Below are positions 23,814-32,627 of a stretch of DNA of 64,000 nt, one piece after another. Position 1 is the stretch's first letter. Every line of letters begins with the position of its first letter. Under the pieces are notes generated by a model. The model saw nothing but the letters and a program-made list of their open reading frames with translations, was not told the origin of the DNA and made no database searches. The DNA comes from Roseateles sp. YR242 (lineage in GTDB: Bacteria; Pseudomonadota; Gammaproteobacteria; Burkholderiales; Burkholderiaceae_C). Location of the stretch: positions 1 to 64,000 of the forward strand of contig NZ_FOAV01000021.1 of the NCBI RefSeq assembly GCF_900109745.1. The letters are read 5' to 3'. A program made the position numbers and the translations under genes.

Positions 23814-26162
23814 ATGAGCACCCCTGCCCACCACGTCGTCAATGATGTCACCGGGCTGAATCCGGTGCGTGTGATGGCCATCGTCGCCCCGGAGTCGGTC
23901 GAGGACGTCCAGGAGGCCATGCGCCGGACCACCGGGCCGGTTTCCATCGGCGGCGGGCGCTTCAGTATGGGCGGGCAGACCGCCAGCCCGGGCAGCCTGC
24001 ACATCGACATGCGCTCGCTCAACGGCATCGTCGCCTTCTCGCCCACGCAGCGCACCATCCGCGTCCAGGCGGGTGTGCGTTGGTGCGACATCCAGCGCTT
24101 CATCGATCCCCACGGCTTGTCCGTGAAGATCATGCAGACCTACGCCAACTTCACCGTTGGCGGTGCGCTGAGCGTGAACTGCCACGGCCGCTACGTGGGC
24201 CTGGGGCCCCTGGTGCTGTCAGTAATGGCCATTCGCGTGGTGCTGCATGACGGCAGCGCCGTTGAAGCCACGCGCGAGCACAACGCCGATCTGTTCCGGG
24301 GCGCCATCGGCGGCTACGGCGCGCTGGGCGTGATCGTGGAAGTGGAACTGGCGCTGGACATCAACCAGCGGGTCGAACGTACCGACGCCGTGATGCCCCT
24401 GTCCGCCTACTGGTCCTTCTTCAAGGACCAGGTACGCAACAACCCCGCCGCCGTCTTTCACAATGCCGACCTGTACGCACCGCACTACAGCAGCGTGCGG
24501 GCGGTGACCTGGTGCGAGACCAGCAAGCCGGCCACGGTGCCGGACCGGCTGCAGACGCCCGGCCGTGCCTACCCGCTGCATCAGTACTTCCTCTGGTCGG
24601 TTTCCGAGACGCCCCTGGGCAAGGAGCGGCGCGAAAAGCTCATCGACCCATTGCTGTACCTGCGCAGCAAGGTCCACTGGCGCAACTACGAGGCAGGCTA
24701 CGACGTGGCCGAGCTGGAGCCGCCGTCGCGCATGCATCGCACTTACGTGCTGCAGGAGTACTTCGTGCCGGTGGAGCGGCTGCTGGATTTCGTTCCCCGG
24801 ATGGCGGAGATCCTCAACCGCCATCGGGTCAATGCGCTGAACATCTCCATCCGCCATGCCATGCCGGACAAGGACACGGTGCTCGCCTGGGCCCCCACCG
24901 AAACCTTCGCGTTCGTGCTGTATCACAAGCAGCGCACCCGCGAGAACGCGCGCCGGCGCGTGGCCGTCTGGACCCGCGAACTGATCGACGCAGCGCTGTC
25001 CGTCGGCGGCACCTACTACCTGCCCTATCAACCGCATGCCACCCACGAGCAGTTCCACCGCGCCTATCCCCGCGCCCGTGAACTCTTCGAGCTCAAGCGT
25101 CGGCTGGACCCGCAGGGCCGCTTCACCAATGCGCTCTGGGACCAATACTGGCCCGGCGCGCAGCCCAGTGCCCCCGCCCGCGCCGCCACGGCCCCGCCAC
25201 TCTCGGCACCTGCGGGCCACGAGATCCAGCCCGCCACCGACTTCCACCGCGTCTTCGGCGACACGCGGCTCTCCGACGCCTTCTATCTGTTCCTGCAAAA
25301 CGTCTTCCACACCGCACCGGAGGACCGCTTCCATCACCTCATTGCGCAGGCCACCGCCCGGCATACCGATGAGGAAAGCATCTACCGCGAGATCCAGCGA
25401 TGCCTGCCCGGCATCAAGCCCGCCGCAGCCGACCTGCGCTACGCGCTGCCTGCGCTGTTCACGCAGAAGGCGGAGATGACACGGCAGACGCTGGAGGTCC
25501 TGCCCCGACGGGCCTTCGATGGTTATCTGGAAATCGGTTCCAAGGGCCGCTATTACGGCGGCCTGGCCAAGGCGCTGACCTTGACCGGTGACCGGGTCTT
25601 TGTGGAGGAACGCCCGCAATCGAACTCGCCCGTGGACATCTTGGAGCGCGGCCGCCTGTCGCGCATCGGCCGCCATTTCCCCCTGGCCGACTACGCGCCG
25701 CTGCCGGATGCCATCGCCTCGGACAGCATCGGCCTGGTCACCTGCTACATCGGTCTGCACCACATGACGGTGGACAAGCTCCGGCCCTTCCTGCGCTCGG
25801 TATTGCGCGTGATGAAACCCGGTGGCGCCTTCATCGTGCGTGACCACGATGTGCAGGACGAAAACCTCGGGGCCCTGGTCTCGCTGGCCCACACCGTGTT
25901 CAATGCCGGGCTGGGCGAGACCTGGGACAGCAACCGCAACGAGCTGCGCTACTTTGCCAGCGCCCAGGACTGGGTGGCGCATCTCGCGACGGCCGGCTTT
26001 GTCGACACTGGCCACCGGCTGCTGCAGGCCAATGACCCGACACTGAACACGTTGTTCTGCTTCATCAAGCCCGACAGCAGCATCAGCAGCGGCACTCTGC
26101 CGGTTGTCGAGGCTCGGCCCAGCACCGATGAGCACGCGGCGACCCGCGAGGCCACAACATGA
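23814..26162 (+). CDS. FAD-linked oxidase fused to a class I methyltransferase
   Basis: A 782-aa two-part protein. Residues ~1-450 are a VAO/PCMH-type FAD oxidase resembling sugar-lactone oxidases: PVSIGGGRFSMGG (pyrophosphate loop, with Arg where covalent-flavin enzymes have His), GGALSVNCHGRYVG, GAIGGYGALGVIVEVEL and a C-terminal LKRRLDPQGRFTNALW. After a Pro/Ala linker, residues ~560-760 form a methyltransferase-like domain: GYLEIGSKGRYYGG as AdoMet loop, VTCYIGLHHM, and RVMKPGGAFIVRDHDV. The first glycine of the classical loop is intact but the rest is unusual. Its stop overlaps the next gene (ATGA). The substrate is unknown. Confidence 0.8.
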   Translation: MSTPAHHVVNDVTGLNPVRVMAIVAPESVEDVQEAMRRTTGPVSIGGGRFSMGGQTASPGSLHIDMRSLNGIVAFSPTQRTIRVQAGVRWCDIQRFIDPHGLSVKIMQTYANFTVGGALSVNCHGRYVGLGPLVLSVMAIRVVLHDGSAVEATREHNADLFRGAIGGYGALGVIVEVELALDINQRVERTDAVMPLSAYWSFFKDQVRNNPAAVFHNADLYAPHYSSVRAVTWCETSKPATVPDRLQTPGRAYPLHQYFLWSVSETPLGKERREKLIDPLLYLRSKVHWRNYEAGYDVAELEPPSRMHRTYVLQEYFVPVERLLDFVPRMAEILNRHRVNALNISIRHAMPDKDTVLAWAPTETFAFVLYHKQRTRENARRRVAVWTRELIDAALSVGGTYYLPYQPHATHEQFHRAYPRARELFELKRRLDPQGRFTNALWDQYWPGAQPSAPARAATAPPLSAPAGHEIQPATDFHRVFGDTRLSDAFYLFLQNVFHTAPEDRFHHLIAQATARHTDEESIYREIQRCLPGIKPAAADLRYALPALFTQKAEMTRQTLEVLPRRAFDGYLEIGSKGRYYGGLAKALTLTGDRVFVEERPQSNSPVDILERGRLSRIGRHFPLADYAPLPDAIASDSIGLVTCYIGLHHMTVDKLRPFLRSVLRVMKPGGAFIVRDHDVQDENLGALVSLAHTVFNAGLGETWDSNRNELRYFASAQDWVAHLATAGFVDTGHRLLQANDPTLNTLFCFIKPDSSISSGTLPVVEARPSTDEHAATREATT

Positions 26163-27226
26163 GGACCTGGCTGCGGGCTCTGGCCACCAGCCTGTGCCTG
26201 GTGGCGACCGGCGTGGGGGCTGCGCTCGCCCCCGCGCTACCGGCCACGCCGCCGGAGCACCAGCGCACCCCGGACCAGACCTTCCTGACCTTCCCCGAGT
26301 GGTACCTGGTGCACAGCCCGGCGGAATACGCCGCCTATCTGGGCACCGGCGCCCCAGCCAGCCGCTTCCCGCTCTTCTCCCATATCGGCCAGTTCTGGCA
26401 GTCCTACGGGGCGATCAATGGGCAGATCCAGGCCTGGCCGTTCAATGGTGGCTATCACCTGATGGTGATGGTGATCGGCGTGAGCACCACCGTGGAATAT
26501 GCGCTCAAGGGCGTGTATGAACGCACCATCGGCCGTCTGGCCGAAGGACTGCGCAGCGGTGCGCCGGTGGAAGAGGAACGCTTCGCGGCGCGCTACGCCC
26601 AGTCCTACGTGGATTTCATCCGCGTGGACCCCTGGTACCAGTTTGACTTCGCCTCGCAGTTGAAGATGCTCTGGCGCGATGTGCCGATGGCCGGCCCGGA
26701 CCTGCTGCGCAAATGGGAGCGGCGCTACCTGCTCACCACCGAGCTGTTGGTCAAGGCGGGTTATGCCCGCATGATCAAGCTGGGCACGCAGACGCTGTAC
26801 GACCCGCCCAAACCGGTGACGGCGGTGGTGTTGAGCCGCAACCCGGCGCCAGGCCCCGCCTGTAGCCTGGGAGACGTGGATGGCTCCGACCACCCCGACT
26901 ACCGTCCACTGGGCCCCATCGTGGCGAAGGGCCCGCAGCTGGCGACCATTCCCCGCTACGAGGGCTTCACCACCTACGCCGTCTGGCTGGCCGCGCAGGA
27001 CATCGATTTCCTGAGCGTCGCGGGCAACCAGGGTGAGATCGTCATCAGCGAACTGGTTTCACCGGCCTGGGCGCTGCAGCAGGGTCGGCTGCTGTTCGAG
27101 CAGCCCATCCTGACTCGCCCGGGCCAGCGGCGTGTGGTCATCGCGGTTCCCATTGCGCAGCTGGGGCAGGAATTGCGACGGGCCGCCCATGCCCGGGACA
27201 CGGTGGAACACGTCTACGACTTCTGA
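26159..27226 (+). CDS. uncharacterised exported protein partnered with the FAD oxidase fusion
   Basis: A 355-aa protein I do not recognise. A signal peptide or anchor (LATSLCLVATGVGAALAPAL) is followed by a conserved-looking QTFLTFPEWYLVHSPAEYA, a Gly/aromatic stretch (FNGGYHLMVMVIGVSTTVEY, possibly a helix in the membrane), a Trp/Tyr-rich DPWYQFDFASQLKMLW and a beta-rich C-terminal third. Its start codon overlaps the stop of the FAD-oxidase/methyltransferase gene by 4 nt, so the two products are very likely made together. No enzymatic motif is evident. A role in presenting or modifying the oxidase substrate in the envelope would be speculation. Confidence 0.6.
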   Translation: MRTWLRALATSLCLVATGVGAALAPALPATPPEHQRTPDQTFLTFPEWYLVHSPAEYAAYLGTGAPASRFPLFSHIGQFWQSYGAINGQIQAWPFNGGYHLMVMVIGVSTTVEYALKGVYERTIGRLAEGLRSGAPVEEERFAARYAQSYVDFIRVDPWYQFDFASQLKMLWRDVPMAGPDLLRKWERRYLLTTELLVKAGYARMIKLGTQTLYDPPKPVTAVVLSRNPAPGPACSLGDVDGSDHPDYRPLGPIVAKGPQLATIPRYEGFTTYAVWLAAQDIDFLSVAGNQGEIVISELVSPAWALQQGRLLFEQPILTRPGQRRVVIAVPIAQLGQELRRAAHARDTVEHVYDF

Positions 27227-27384
27227 CGGCGCGCGGCTTCACGTCTCGGGGCTGAGCAGGCCTCGATTCGGGATGCGGCCCGCCAACGCCCACCCAACTC
27301 CCCCCCAACTCCCGAGAATCGCGCCCGCGATCTCAGCGATTTGCCGATGGTCCGTTCTCGGGCATCCGCTCAGCATGACGCCTC

Positions 27385-28074
27385 ATGCCGGAGCTGATGT
27401 CCATGTACCACGATGATGTTTTTCGCCCCTCTGAATACACCGCCGCCCTGCTGAGACAGCTGTGGTCGCGCCCTGCCTGCACCGGCCGTGTGCTGGAGAT
27501 CGGCACCGGCAGCGGCGTCGTGCTGGCCACGCTGGCGCGCGCCGGCGCCCGCGAGGTCATGGGTGTGGACATTGAATCGGATGCAGTCCAGCGCACCCGT
27601 GAGTTGCTGCTGGCAGAGGGCTTCCCCGCGGCATCGGTCCATTGCGGTGACCTGTGGGAACCCGTCGACACCCAGACGTTCGACCTGGTCGTGTTCAACC
27701 CGCCTCAGTTGCCGGTGCTGGACGATGCGCCGCAACTCCACCGCCTGCGCAGCTGGAGCAACGGCGGCCCCCAGGGGCGTGAGGTATTGGATCGGTTTCT
27801 GGCGGGCCTGGGTCAACACCTCGCGCCCGACGGCCTGGCGCTGATCACGCACAGCAGCTTCGTGGGCTGGGCGCTCACGCTGCAGCAGCTGGCCGCCTGC
27901 GGACTTCGCGCCGAGGTGGTGGAGACGGTGACCGCGATCGTGCCGCCCAGCAAGCTGCAGGTGTTGCCCGCCGGCTGGCTGGAGCGGCATGACGGGCAAT
28001 CGCTGCATCGCATCGGGCCGTATGTCTTCTGCGACTTCCACGTGGTCGAGATCCGGCATGCCGCGCCCGTCTGA
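27385..28074 (+). CDS. PrmC/HemK-like small-domain methyltransferase
   Basis: A 229-aa AdoMet-dependent methyltransferase. Visible are the AdoMet loop (VLEIGTGSGVVLATLA), the acidic strand-2 end (VMGVDIESDAVQRT) and the NPPQ motif (LVVFNPPQLPVL), which replaces the NPPY of N6-adenine or glutamine methyltransferases. NPPx points to methylation of a planar amide or amino group; the target is unknown. Starts at 27385, 27397 and 27403 are all possible; 27403 has GGAG 9 nt upstream. It lies upstream of transport genes on the same strand. Confidence 0.75.
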   Translation: MPELMSMYHDDVFRPSEYTAALLRQLWSRPACTGRVLEIGTGSGVVLATLARAGAREVMGVDIESDAVQRTRELLLAEGFPAASVHCGDLWEPVDTQTFDLVVFNPPQLPVLDDAPQLHRLRSWSNGGPQGREVLDRFLAGLGQHLAPDGLALITHSSFVGWALTLQQLAACGLRAEVVETVTAIVPPSKLQVLPAGWLERHDGQSLHRIGPYVFCDFHVVEIRHAAPV

Positions 28075-28126
28075 TGCGCACACGAGGTCCATCAGAGCGC
28101 CCGCGCCGCCCACCGAGGTCCGGTGG

Positions 28127-29782
28127 ATGAGGCACGCCTGGTTATGCCTGCGCCCCGCCCTGATGTCGCGAATCGGCCCGACTGTGCTCGCCGTCGCCGG
28201 GCTGCTGCTCGGGGAGCCGGCACACGCGGCAGCCGCTGTCGACCGGCCGACCCGGCTCAGCCAACTGGTGGCCGGCGATGCCGAGGGCCCCTGCCCCGCC
28301 GCCATGGAGACGCTCGAGCGCGTGACCTGCCGCAAGGAGATCCGCGTGGGCGTCCGTGCGGACTACCCGCCCTTCGGCCAGTCCACGCCCGACGGCCCAC
28401 AGGGATTCGAGCCCGCATTGGCGCGCCTGCTCGCCGAACGCATGGGCGTGGACATCCGTTTCGTCGAGGTCAGTGCCGCAGACCGCATGGTGGTGCTGGG
28501 CGAGGACCGCGTGGACATGCTGATCGCCACCACCGGCCACACGGTGCAGCGGGACGAACAGGCCCTGTTCGTGCGCCCGCACTACTTCGAATCCCACACG
28601 GTGGTGGTGGGCCAGCGAGACGCAGCGCTGCACGCGGTGAACAGCCTCGACGCCCTGGCGGGCCACACCGTCTGCGTCACCATCGGCAACTCCACCAATG
28701 CGGACCTGGCCGTGCACGGCGCCCGCCTCATGCTGTTCAGCAGCGCCCGCCGCCTGGTGGAGCAGATCCAGAACGGCACCTGCCCCCTGGCCGCGCATGA
28801 CGACAGCCTGCTGCTGCCCTTGCTGCCGCGCCACTATGAAGTGAAGCTGTCCTTCGCCCCCCTGCCCTGGGGCATCGTGGTGAACCGCAGGAGCAGCTCG
28901 CTGGCCCAGCTGCTGGCGCGTGAACTGCGCTGGCTGCACCGCGATGGCACGCTGCTGCGGCTGGCCCGCCAGCATGGCGTGGGCATGCCGTGGCTGATGT
29001 CGCAGCAGGTCCGCTGGTCTGCACCGCCGTGCAATGCGGCGTCGGCCCCGGACGACCCCGCCTGCGTGGATCCGCCGCGGGACAACCGGCTGGCGCCCAC
29101 CGCCGTCGCGGGGGCCGCCGAAGCGCTGGAGCGCTGGCTGCAGGCCACCTGGAAGCTGGACATCACCTTGGCCATGCTCAAGACGCAGGTGGCCTGGCGC
29201 CTGTTCCTGGAGGGCGTCGGTTACTCGCTGGCCCTGGTGGCCGGGGCGGTGCTGGCCACCGTGCTGCTGGCGCTGGGCTTCGGTGCAGGCCTGTGCGCGC
29301 GTTCGCGCTGGCTGCGCTGGCCGTTGTGGTGTGTGCTGCAGGTCGTGCAGTCCACGCCCATGGTGATGTTCATGGCGGCGGCCGGCATGCTGCTCAGCAG
29401 TGCGGGGCTGGTCACGCCGGTCATGGCCTGGGCCGTGGCGGTGGTGGTGCTGGGGCTGTTCAACGGCAGCAATGCCGGGCAGGCGGTGGCAGAAGCCCGC
29501 AGGCACCTCCGTGATGCGGGACGGCCGGCCGGCCTGCTGGCGGCCGCCCTGCATGCGCGGGCACAAATTGCGTCCTTCGCGGCCAATGCCACACGCGGCA
29601 GTCCGGTCGCGTCGTTGATCGGTGTGCCGGAGCTGCTGGCGGCACAGACGGATATCGCCTCGTTCTCCGCCGAATCCACCACCACCTTCGGCCTGCTGCT
29701 GATCTTCTACATGGCCCTGGTCTCGCTGGTGGTGGCACTGCTGAAGCGGGTGCAGGCGCGGCTGCAGCCGTACGCCACGTAG
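28127..29782 (+). CDS. fused periplasmic binding domain and ABC permease, amino-acid type
   Basis: A 551-aa fusion. After a signal sequence (TVLAVAGLLLGEPAHAAA), residues ~60-280 form a family 3 solute-binding domain (REIRVGVRADYPPFGQ-like segment, PQGFEPALARLLAERMGV, DMLIATTGHTVQRDEQ). Residues ~340-550 are a HisMQ-type permease with about five helices and an ATPase-contact loop near NATRGSPVASLIGVPELLAA. Such fusions occur in polar amino-acid importers. The ATG at 28127 is chosen from the GAGGTCC upstream; ATG 28163 would still keep the signal peptide. A second permease gene follows, but no ATPase gene is present. Confidence 0.78.
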   Translation: MRHAWLCLRPALMSRIGPTVLAVAGLLLGEPAHAAAAVDRPTRLSQLVAGDAEGPCPAAMETLERVTCRKEIRVGVRADYPPFGQSTPDGPQGFEPALARLLAERMGVDIRFVEVSAADRMVVLGEDRVDMLIATTGHTVQRDEQALFVRPHYFESHTVVVGQRDAALHAVNSLDALAGHTVCVTIGNSTNADLAVHGARLMLFSSARRLVEQIQNGTCPLAAHDDSLLLPLLPRHYEVKLSFAPLPWGIVVNRRSSSLAQLLARELRWLHRDGTLLRLARQHGVGMPWLMSQQVRWSAPPCNAASAPDDPACVDPPRDNRLAPTAVAGAAEALERWLQATWKLDITLAMLKTQVAWRLFLEGVGYSLALVAGAVLATVLLALGFGAGLCARSRWLRWPLWCVLQVVQSTPMVMFMAAAGMLLSSAGLVTPVMAWAVAVVVLGLFNGSNAGQAVAEARRHLRDAGRPAGLLAAALHARAQIASFAANATRGSPVASLIGVPELLAAQTDIASFSAESTTTFGLLLIFYMALVSLVVALLKRVQARLQPYAT

Positions 29783-29816
29783 GCGGTCTCGTCCACTCCC
29801 CAACCAAGGCCTCATC

Positions 29817-30515
29817 ATGAACTTCGCGCTGCTGCATACGCTGCCCACGTTCGCGCCCGTGTTTTTCCGCGCGCTCGGTACCAACCTGTCCGTGGCGGCC
29901 CACGCACTGGCCGTGGGCCTGCCCATCGGGCTGCTGCTGGGCTTGCTGTGCCTGCCGTCCGCCAGTGCGCACACCGCCACAGGTTCCGCCGCAAGTTCCG
30001 CCGCAAGTTCCGCCACAGGATCTGCCTCATGGCCACTCCGCCTGGGCGCCAGCGCAGCGGGGCTGACGATCGCGCTGCTGCGCGCCGCGCCCGCGTTTGT
30101 CGTGATGTATGTGCTGCTGCATGCCACGCCCGCCCGTTGGGGCATCTCACCCGAGGGCGCGGTAGCACTGGCTCTGGCGGCCTACGCAGCAGCCTATGTG
30201 GCGGATACCTTCCAGCCCGCCGCGCAGGACTGGCGTGCCGGGGCCTCGGCCGGCGTGCAACTGTTCCTGACCGGCCTGGTGCGGTGCTTTTTTGTGATGG
30301 TGCTGTCCAGCGGTTTTGGCGCTGCCGTCGGGGTGACAGAGGCGACGGCGGTCACGCTCAAGGCCCTGGAACAGTTGCCCGGCGCCGTGGACCGCCTGGG
30401 CCTCATGGGCTGCGTGGTGCTGGTCTTCATCGCCATGCGCCATGGCGTCAACGGCTTGATCCGGCTGACTCAAAGGCCGCTGGACTGGCTGCTCGGTCAG
30501 CGGCGGGCGGCCTAA
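29817..30515 (+). CDS. ABC transporter permease, amino-acid type
   Basis: A 232-aa membrane protein with about five helices, resembling HisMQ-type permeases. It has an N-terminal FRALGTNLSVAAHALAVGLP helix, LTIALLRAAPAFVVMYVLLH, and an EAA-like cytoplasmic loop near FGAAVGVTEATAVTLKALEQ. It probably pairs with the permease half of the preceding gene (34-nt gap, AAGG 6-9 nt before the ATG). Residues ~53-68 are a Ser/Ala-rich stretch encoded by a 12-bp tandem repeat. No ATP-binding subunit is in the window, so any transporter would need one from elsewhere. Confidence 0.7.
   Translation: MNFALLHTLPTFAPVFFRALGTNLSVAAHALAVGLPIGLLLGLLCLPSASAHTATGSAASSAASSATGSASWPLRLGASAAGLTIALLRAAPAFVVMYVLLHATPARWGISPEGAVALALAAYAAAYVADTFQPAAQDWRAGASAGVQLFLTGLVRCFFVMVLSSGFGAAVGVTEATAVTLKALEQLPGAVDRLGLMGCVVLVFIAMRHGVNGLIRLTQRPLDWLLGQRRAA
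29979..30014 (+). repeat. 12-bp tandem repeat inside the permease gene, three copies
   Basis: Units ACAGGTTCCGCC, GCAAGTTCCGCC, GCAAGTTCCGCC, followed by a partial fourth. They encode Ser/Ala-rich residues in a loop after the first helix. The unit is a multiple of three, so copy changes keep the frame. Confidence 0.85.
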
Positions 30516-30585
30516 GCTCGGCGTTTTGCCTCGAACCTCTGCCTTGAACCTCTGCCTCGGACATCTGCCCCAGAGATCCGCCGCA

Positions 30586-30604
30586 GATCTCCGCCGCGGA
30601 GATC
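30586..30604. terminator. hairpin between convergent permease and TAXI genes
   Basis: Perfect 8-bp stem GATCTCCG / CGGAGATC with a CCG loop, in the 101-nt gap between two convergent genes. There is no T-run on either side, so it is only a candidate terminator or a Rho-blocking structure. Just upstream, GCCTYGAACCTCT occurs twice in tandem (about 30528-30553). Confidence 0.45.
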
Positions 30605-30616
30605 CACCTCCGCGCT

Positions 30617-31843
30617 CTACATATGGGGCCGCAGATGCTCCAGTCGGTCCCGCGCGATCTGCTCCCGGCCCTTGCGCAACACCACTGGTTCTACCAGCCG
30701 GAACAGATGACGCCCCAGCCAGCCCGGGCGCCGGCCGCGCGCCACCCGGCTCTCCAGCCAACCCAGCCACTGCAGCGCGACGCCGAGGATGGCGCCATCG
30801 ATGAACCCCGTCAGTGATTGCAGGGTGCCGATGGCCGACACCAGCGCCAGGATGGCCAGGGCGGGCGCCCAGTAGGCATCCACCACACCGGCGACGGCAG
30901 GCGGCAGATGCGTGAACAGCCAGGGCGTGCCGCTCTTGCCCCATTCCAGCGCCAGCGGATGCACCGGCAGCACGGCGCCGGTCTGACGCGGATATTCACC
31001 GGGGTCGGAGACCAGCGTCTGGCCCTTGTGGACCTCGTCCATGGCCTGCAGCAGCGCGTAAAGCACGGCGGGGTGGATGTCCTCGCGCACCACCACGTTC
31101 ACCGTCGCCCCCACCAGAGACACGTCATGGGCCGGCAACGGGGCGCGCAGGTCAAACGCGCCTCTCACCAGCGTGGCGGGCTTGAGGTAGTCGATATTGC
31201 GGGCGATGCCGACGCTGTCCGCCAACGAGTACATGACCAGGTGGGGGTCCTCGGTGAGCCGCCGCACCACCGGGTTGCCCGGCGAAAGCATGAAGAAGCC
31301 GGCGTCGAACTGGCCGCTCTGCAGCGCGGTGGCCGCGTCGGCCATCTGCGTGTAGCTGAAGGTGGTGTTGGCGGGCGTGACACCATAACGCGCCAGCACA
31401 TCACGCGTGGCCTGCGCCGTGGCACTGTTGGCCTGCGGCATCACCAGCCGGCGGCCGGCCAGCCCCGCCAGGGTCGTGGGCTCTGGCTGCCCACGTCGCA
31501 GGAAGAGGAAGAGGGGCTGCAACTCCACCACGCCCACGGAGGCCACGGCAGGATGGCTGCCGGCCTCCACGCGCTGCGCCGTGAAGCCGACATGCACGCC
31601 GTTGGCGGCATCGTCGAGCCGATCGATGATGCGCAGGCTGTCCTCCTGATGGCGGACTTCCACACGCAGCCCCTGCGCCCGCAGCACGTCCGCGTAGCGG
31701 CGCGCGTGTGTGTCAAACGAACCACCGGGCGGGCCGGCCTGGATCACCACCCGGTCCGGCGGCATCACCCGCTTGACGCTGCCCGCCAGCGCCCACCACA
31801 AACCCGCCAGGACTACCAGCACCACCACACTCATGCGCGACAT
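30617..31843 (-). CDS. TAXI-family TRAP-type solute-binding protein with C-terminal membrane segment
   Basis: A 408-aa protein. An N-terminal anchor (SVVVLVVLAGLWWALAG) precedes a TAXI-type binding domain: VIQAGPPGGSFDTHARRYAD, VHVGFTAQRVEAG, RRLVMPQANSATAQATRD, and FDAGFFMLSPGNPVVRRLT. Residues ~300-350 form another hydrophobic region (ALAILALVSAIGTLQSLTGF), and the tail is basic. TAXI proteins normally serve TRAP permeases; no dctQM-like gene is nearby. The ATG at 31843 has GGGAGT 7-8 nt upstream. It converges on the ABC permease genes; any link to them is guesswork. Confidence 0.78.
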   Translation of the reverse strand: MSRMSVVVLVVLAGLWWALAGSVKRVMPPDRVVIQAGPPGGSFDTHARRYADVLRAQGLRVEVRHQEDSLRIIDRLDDAANGVHVGFTAQRVEAGSHPAVASVGVVELQPLFLFLRRGQPEPTTLAGLAGRRLVMPQANSATAQATRDVLARYGVTPANTTFSYTQMADAATALQSGQFDAGFFMLSPGNPVVRRLTEDPHLVMYSLADSVGIARNIDYLKPATLVRGAFDLRAPLPAHDVSLVGATVNVVVREDIHPAVLYALLQAMDEVHKGQTLVSDPGEYPRQTGAVLPVHPLALEWGKSGTPWLFTHLPPAVAGVVDAYWAPALAILALVSAIGTLQSLTGFIDGAILGVALQWLGWLESRVARGRRPGWLGRHLFRLVEPVVLRKGREQIARDRLEHLRPHM

Positions 31844-32096
31844 CGAAGACTCCCTGCATCACTCGCCGTAACGGCGTCGGCGCCATGATGGCGGCGCATC
31901 GGCGGCGGCGGGGGCCGTCATGTCAGGTCGCGGGATTTCCGCGCCGCAAATTCAGTGGAATGCCTAGGGAACCTCTGCGAGGAGCAACACGTCGAGAGGG
32001 AATGCCGCCGGGGCACGGGGCGGGGACTGTGCCCTGGGAGCTGGCGACGGTGTCGAAGAAGGCGCGGGGAGCTAGGCGTCCCGAACCGGCGTGCGC

Positions 32097-32507
32097 TCAC
32101 GTGGCCGGGGCGCGCTCCAGCAAGGCCTTGAGCGTCTTCAGGTCGCGCGTCACATGCGCTACATCGTTCTTGAAGGCCTCGTCGGTCACGCCCGGCAGCC
32201 GCAGCACCACGAAGGTCAGCACGCAGCCGCTGCCTGAGGGCGAAACGCGAAAGGCGTTGTGCACCGTGGGGCCGTGTGGCAGCGTCACATCGTGGTCCAG
32301 CACGCCGAAGTCATTCGGCGGCGCCATCGCCACCCTCACCCGCCCCATGGGGGAATCGGTAAACCACTCGCCGTTTTCCTGCCGGATCCCGGAGGCCAGC
32401 CCGGAGGCCCACAGGGTCAGGTTCTCCATCGTGCGGGCAAAGTCGTAAACCTGGCGCGCAGGGACGTTGATGGACTCGGTCACCACCTCGGCGGGATATG
32501 ACGTCAT
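32097..32507 (-). CDS. SRPBCC-fold (START-like) protein
   Basis: A 136-aa protein with the START/Bet v1-like pattern: an N-terminal strand and helix (VVTESINVPARQVYDFARTMENL), a central sheet (FGVLDHDVTLPHGPTVHNAFRV, CVLTFVVLRLPG) and a long C-terminal helix (VAHVTRDLKTLKALLE). Such proteins bind hydrophobic ligands or act as polyketide cyclases or AHSA1-like partners; the ligand is unknown. AGGAG precedes the ATG by 7 nt. It lies between the TAXI gene and ahpF; the 253 nt downstream (31844-32096) hold one AACCTCTGC repeat copy and nothing else I recognise. Confidence 0.75.
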   Translation of the reverse strand: MTSYPAEVVTESINVPARQVYDFARTMENLTLWASGLASGIRQENGEWFTDSPMGRVRVAMAPPNDFGVLDHDVTLPHGPTVHNAFRVSPSGSGCVLTFVVLRLPGVTDEAFKNDVAHVTRDLKTLKALLERAPAT

Positions 32508-32577
32508 GGCGAACTCCTGGCTGTTGTGTCCTGCCCGTTTGCGGGCAAGTCTCGCGCCACATCCGCCGTCACGCCAA

Positions 32578-32622
32578 CAAAAAGGCGCCGCTCCCGGTTG
32601 GGGAGCGGCGCCGATCTTTTTT
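32578..32622 (-). terminator. strong terminator after ahpF, probably bidirectional
   Basis: A 12-bp stem GGCGCCGCTCCC / GGGAGCGGCGCC (32584-32595 with 32601-32612) and a 5-nt loop. On the minus strand it is followed by five Ts; on the plus strand a T-run also follows after GAT. It ends the ahpF transcript. Confidence 0.92.
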
Positions 32623-32627
32623 CTTGA

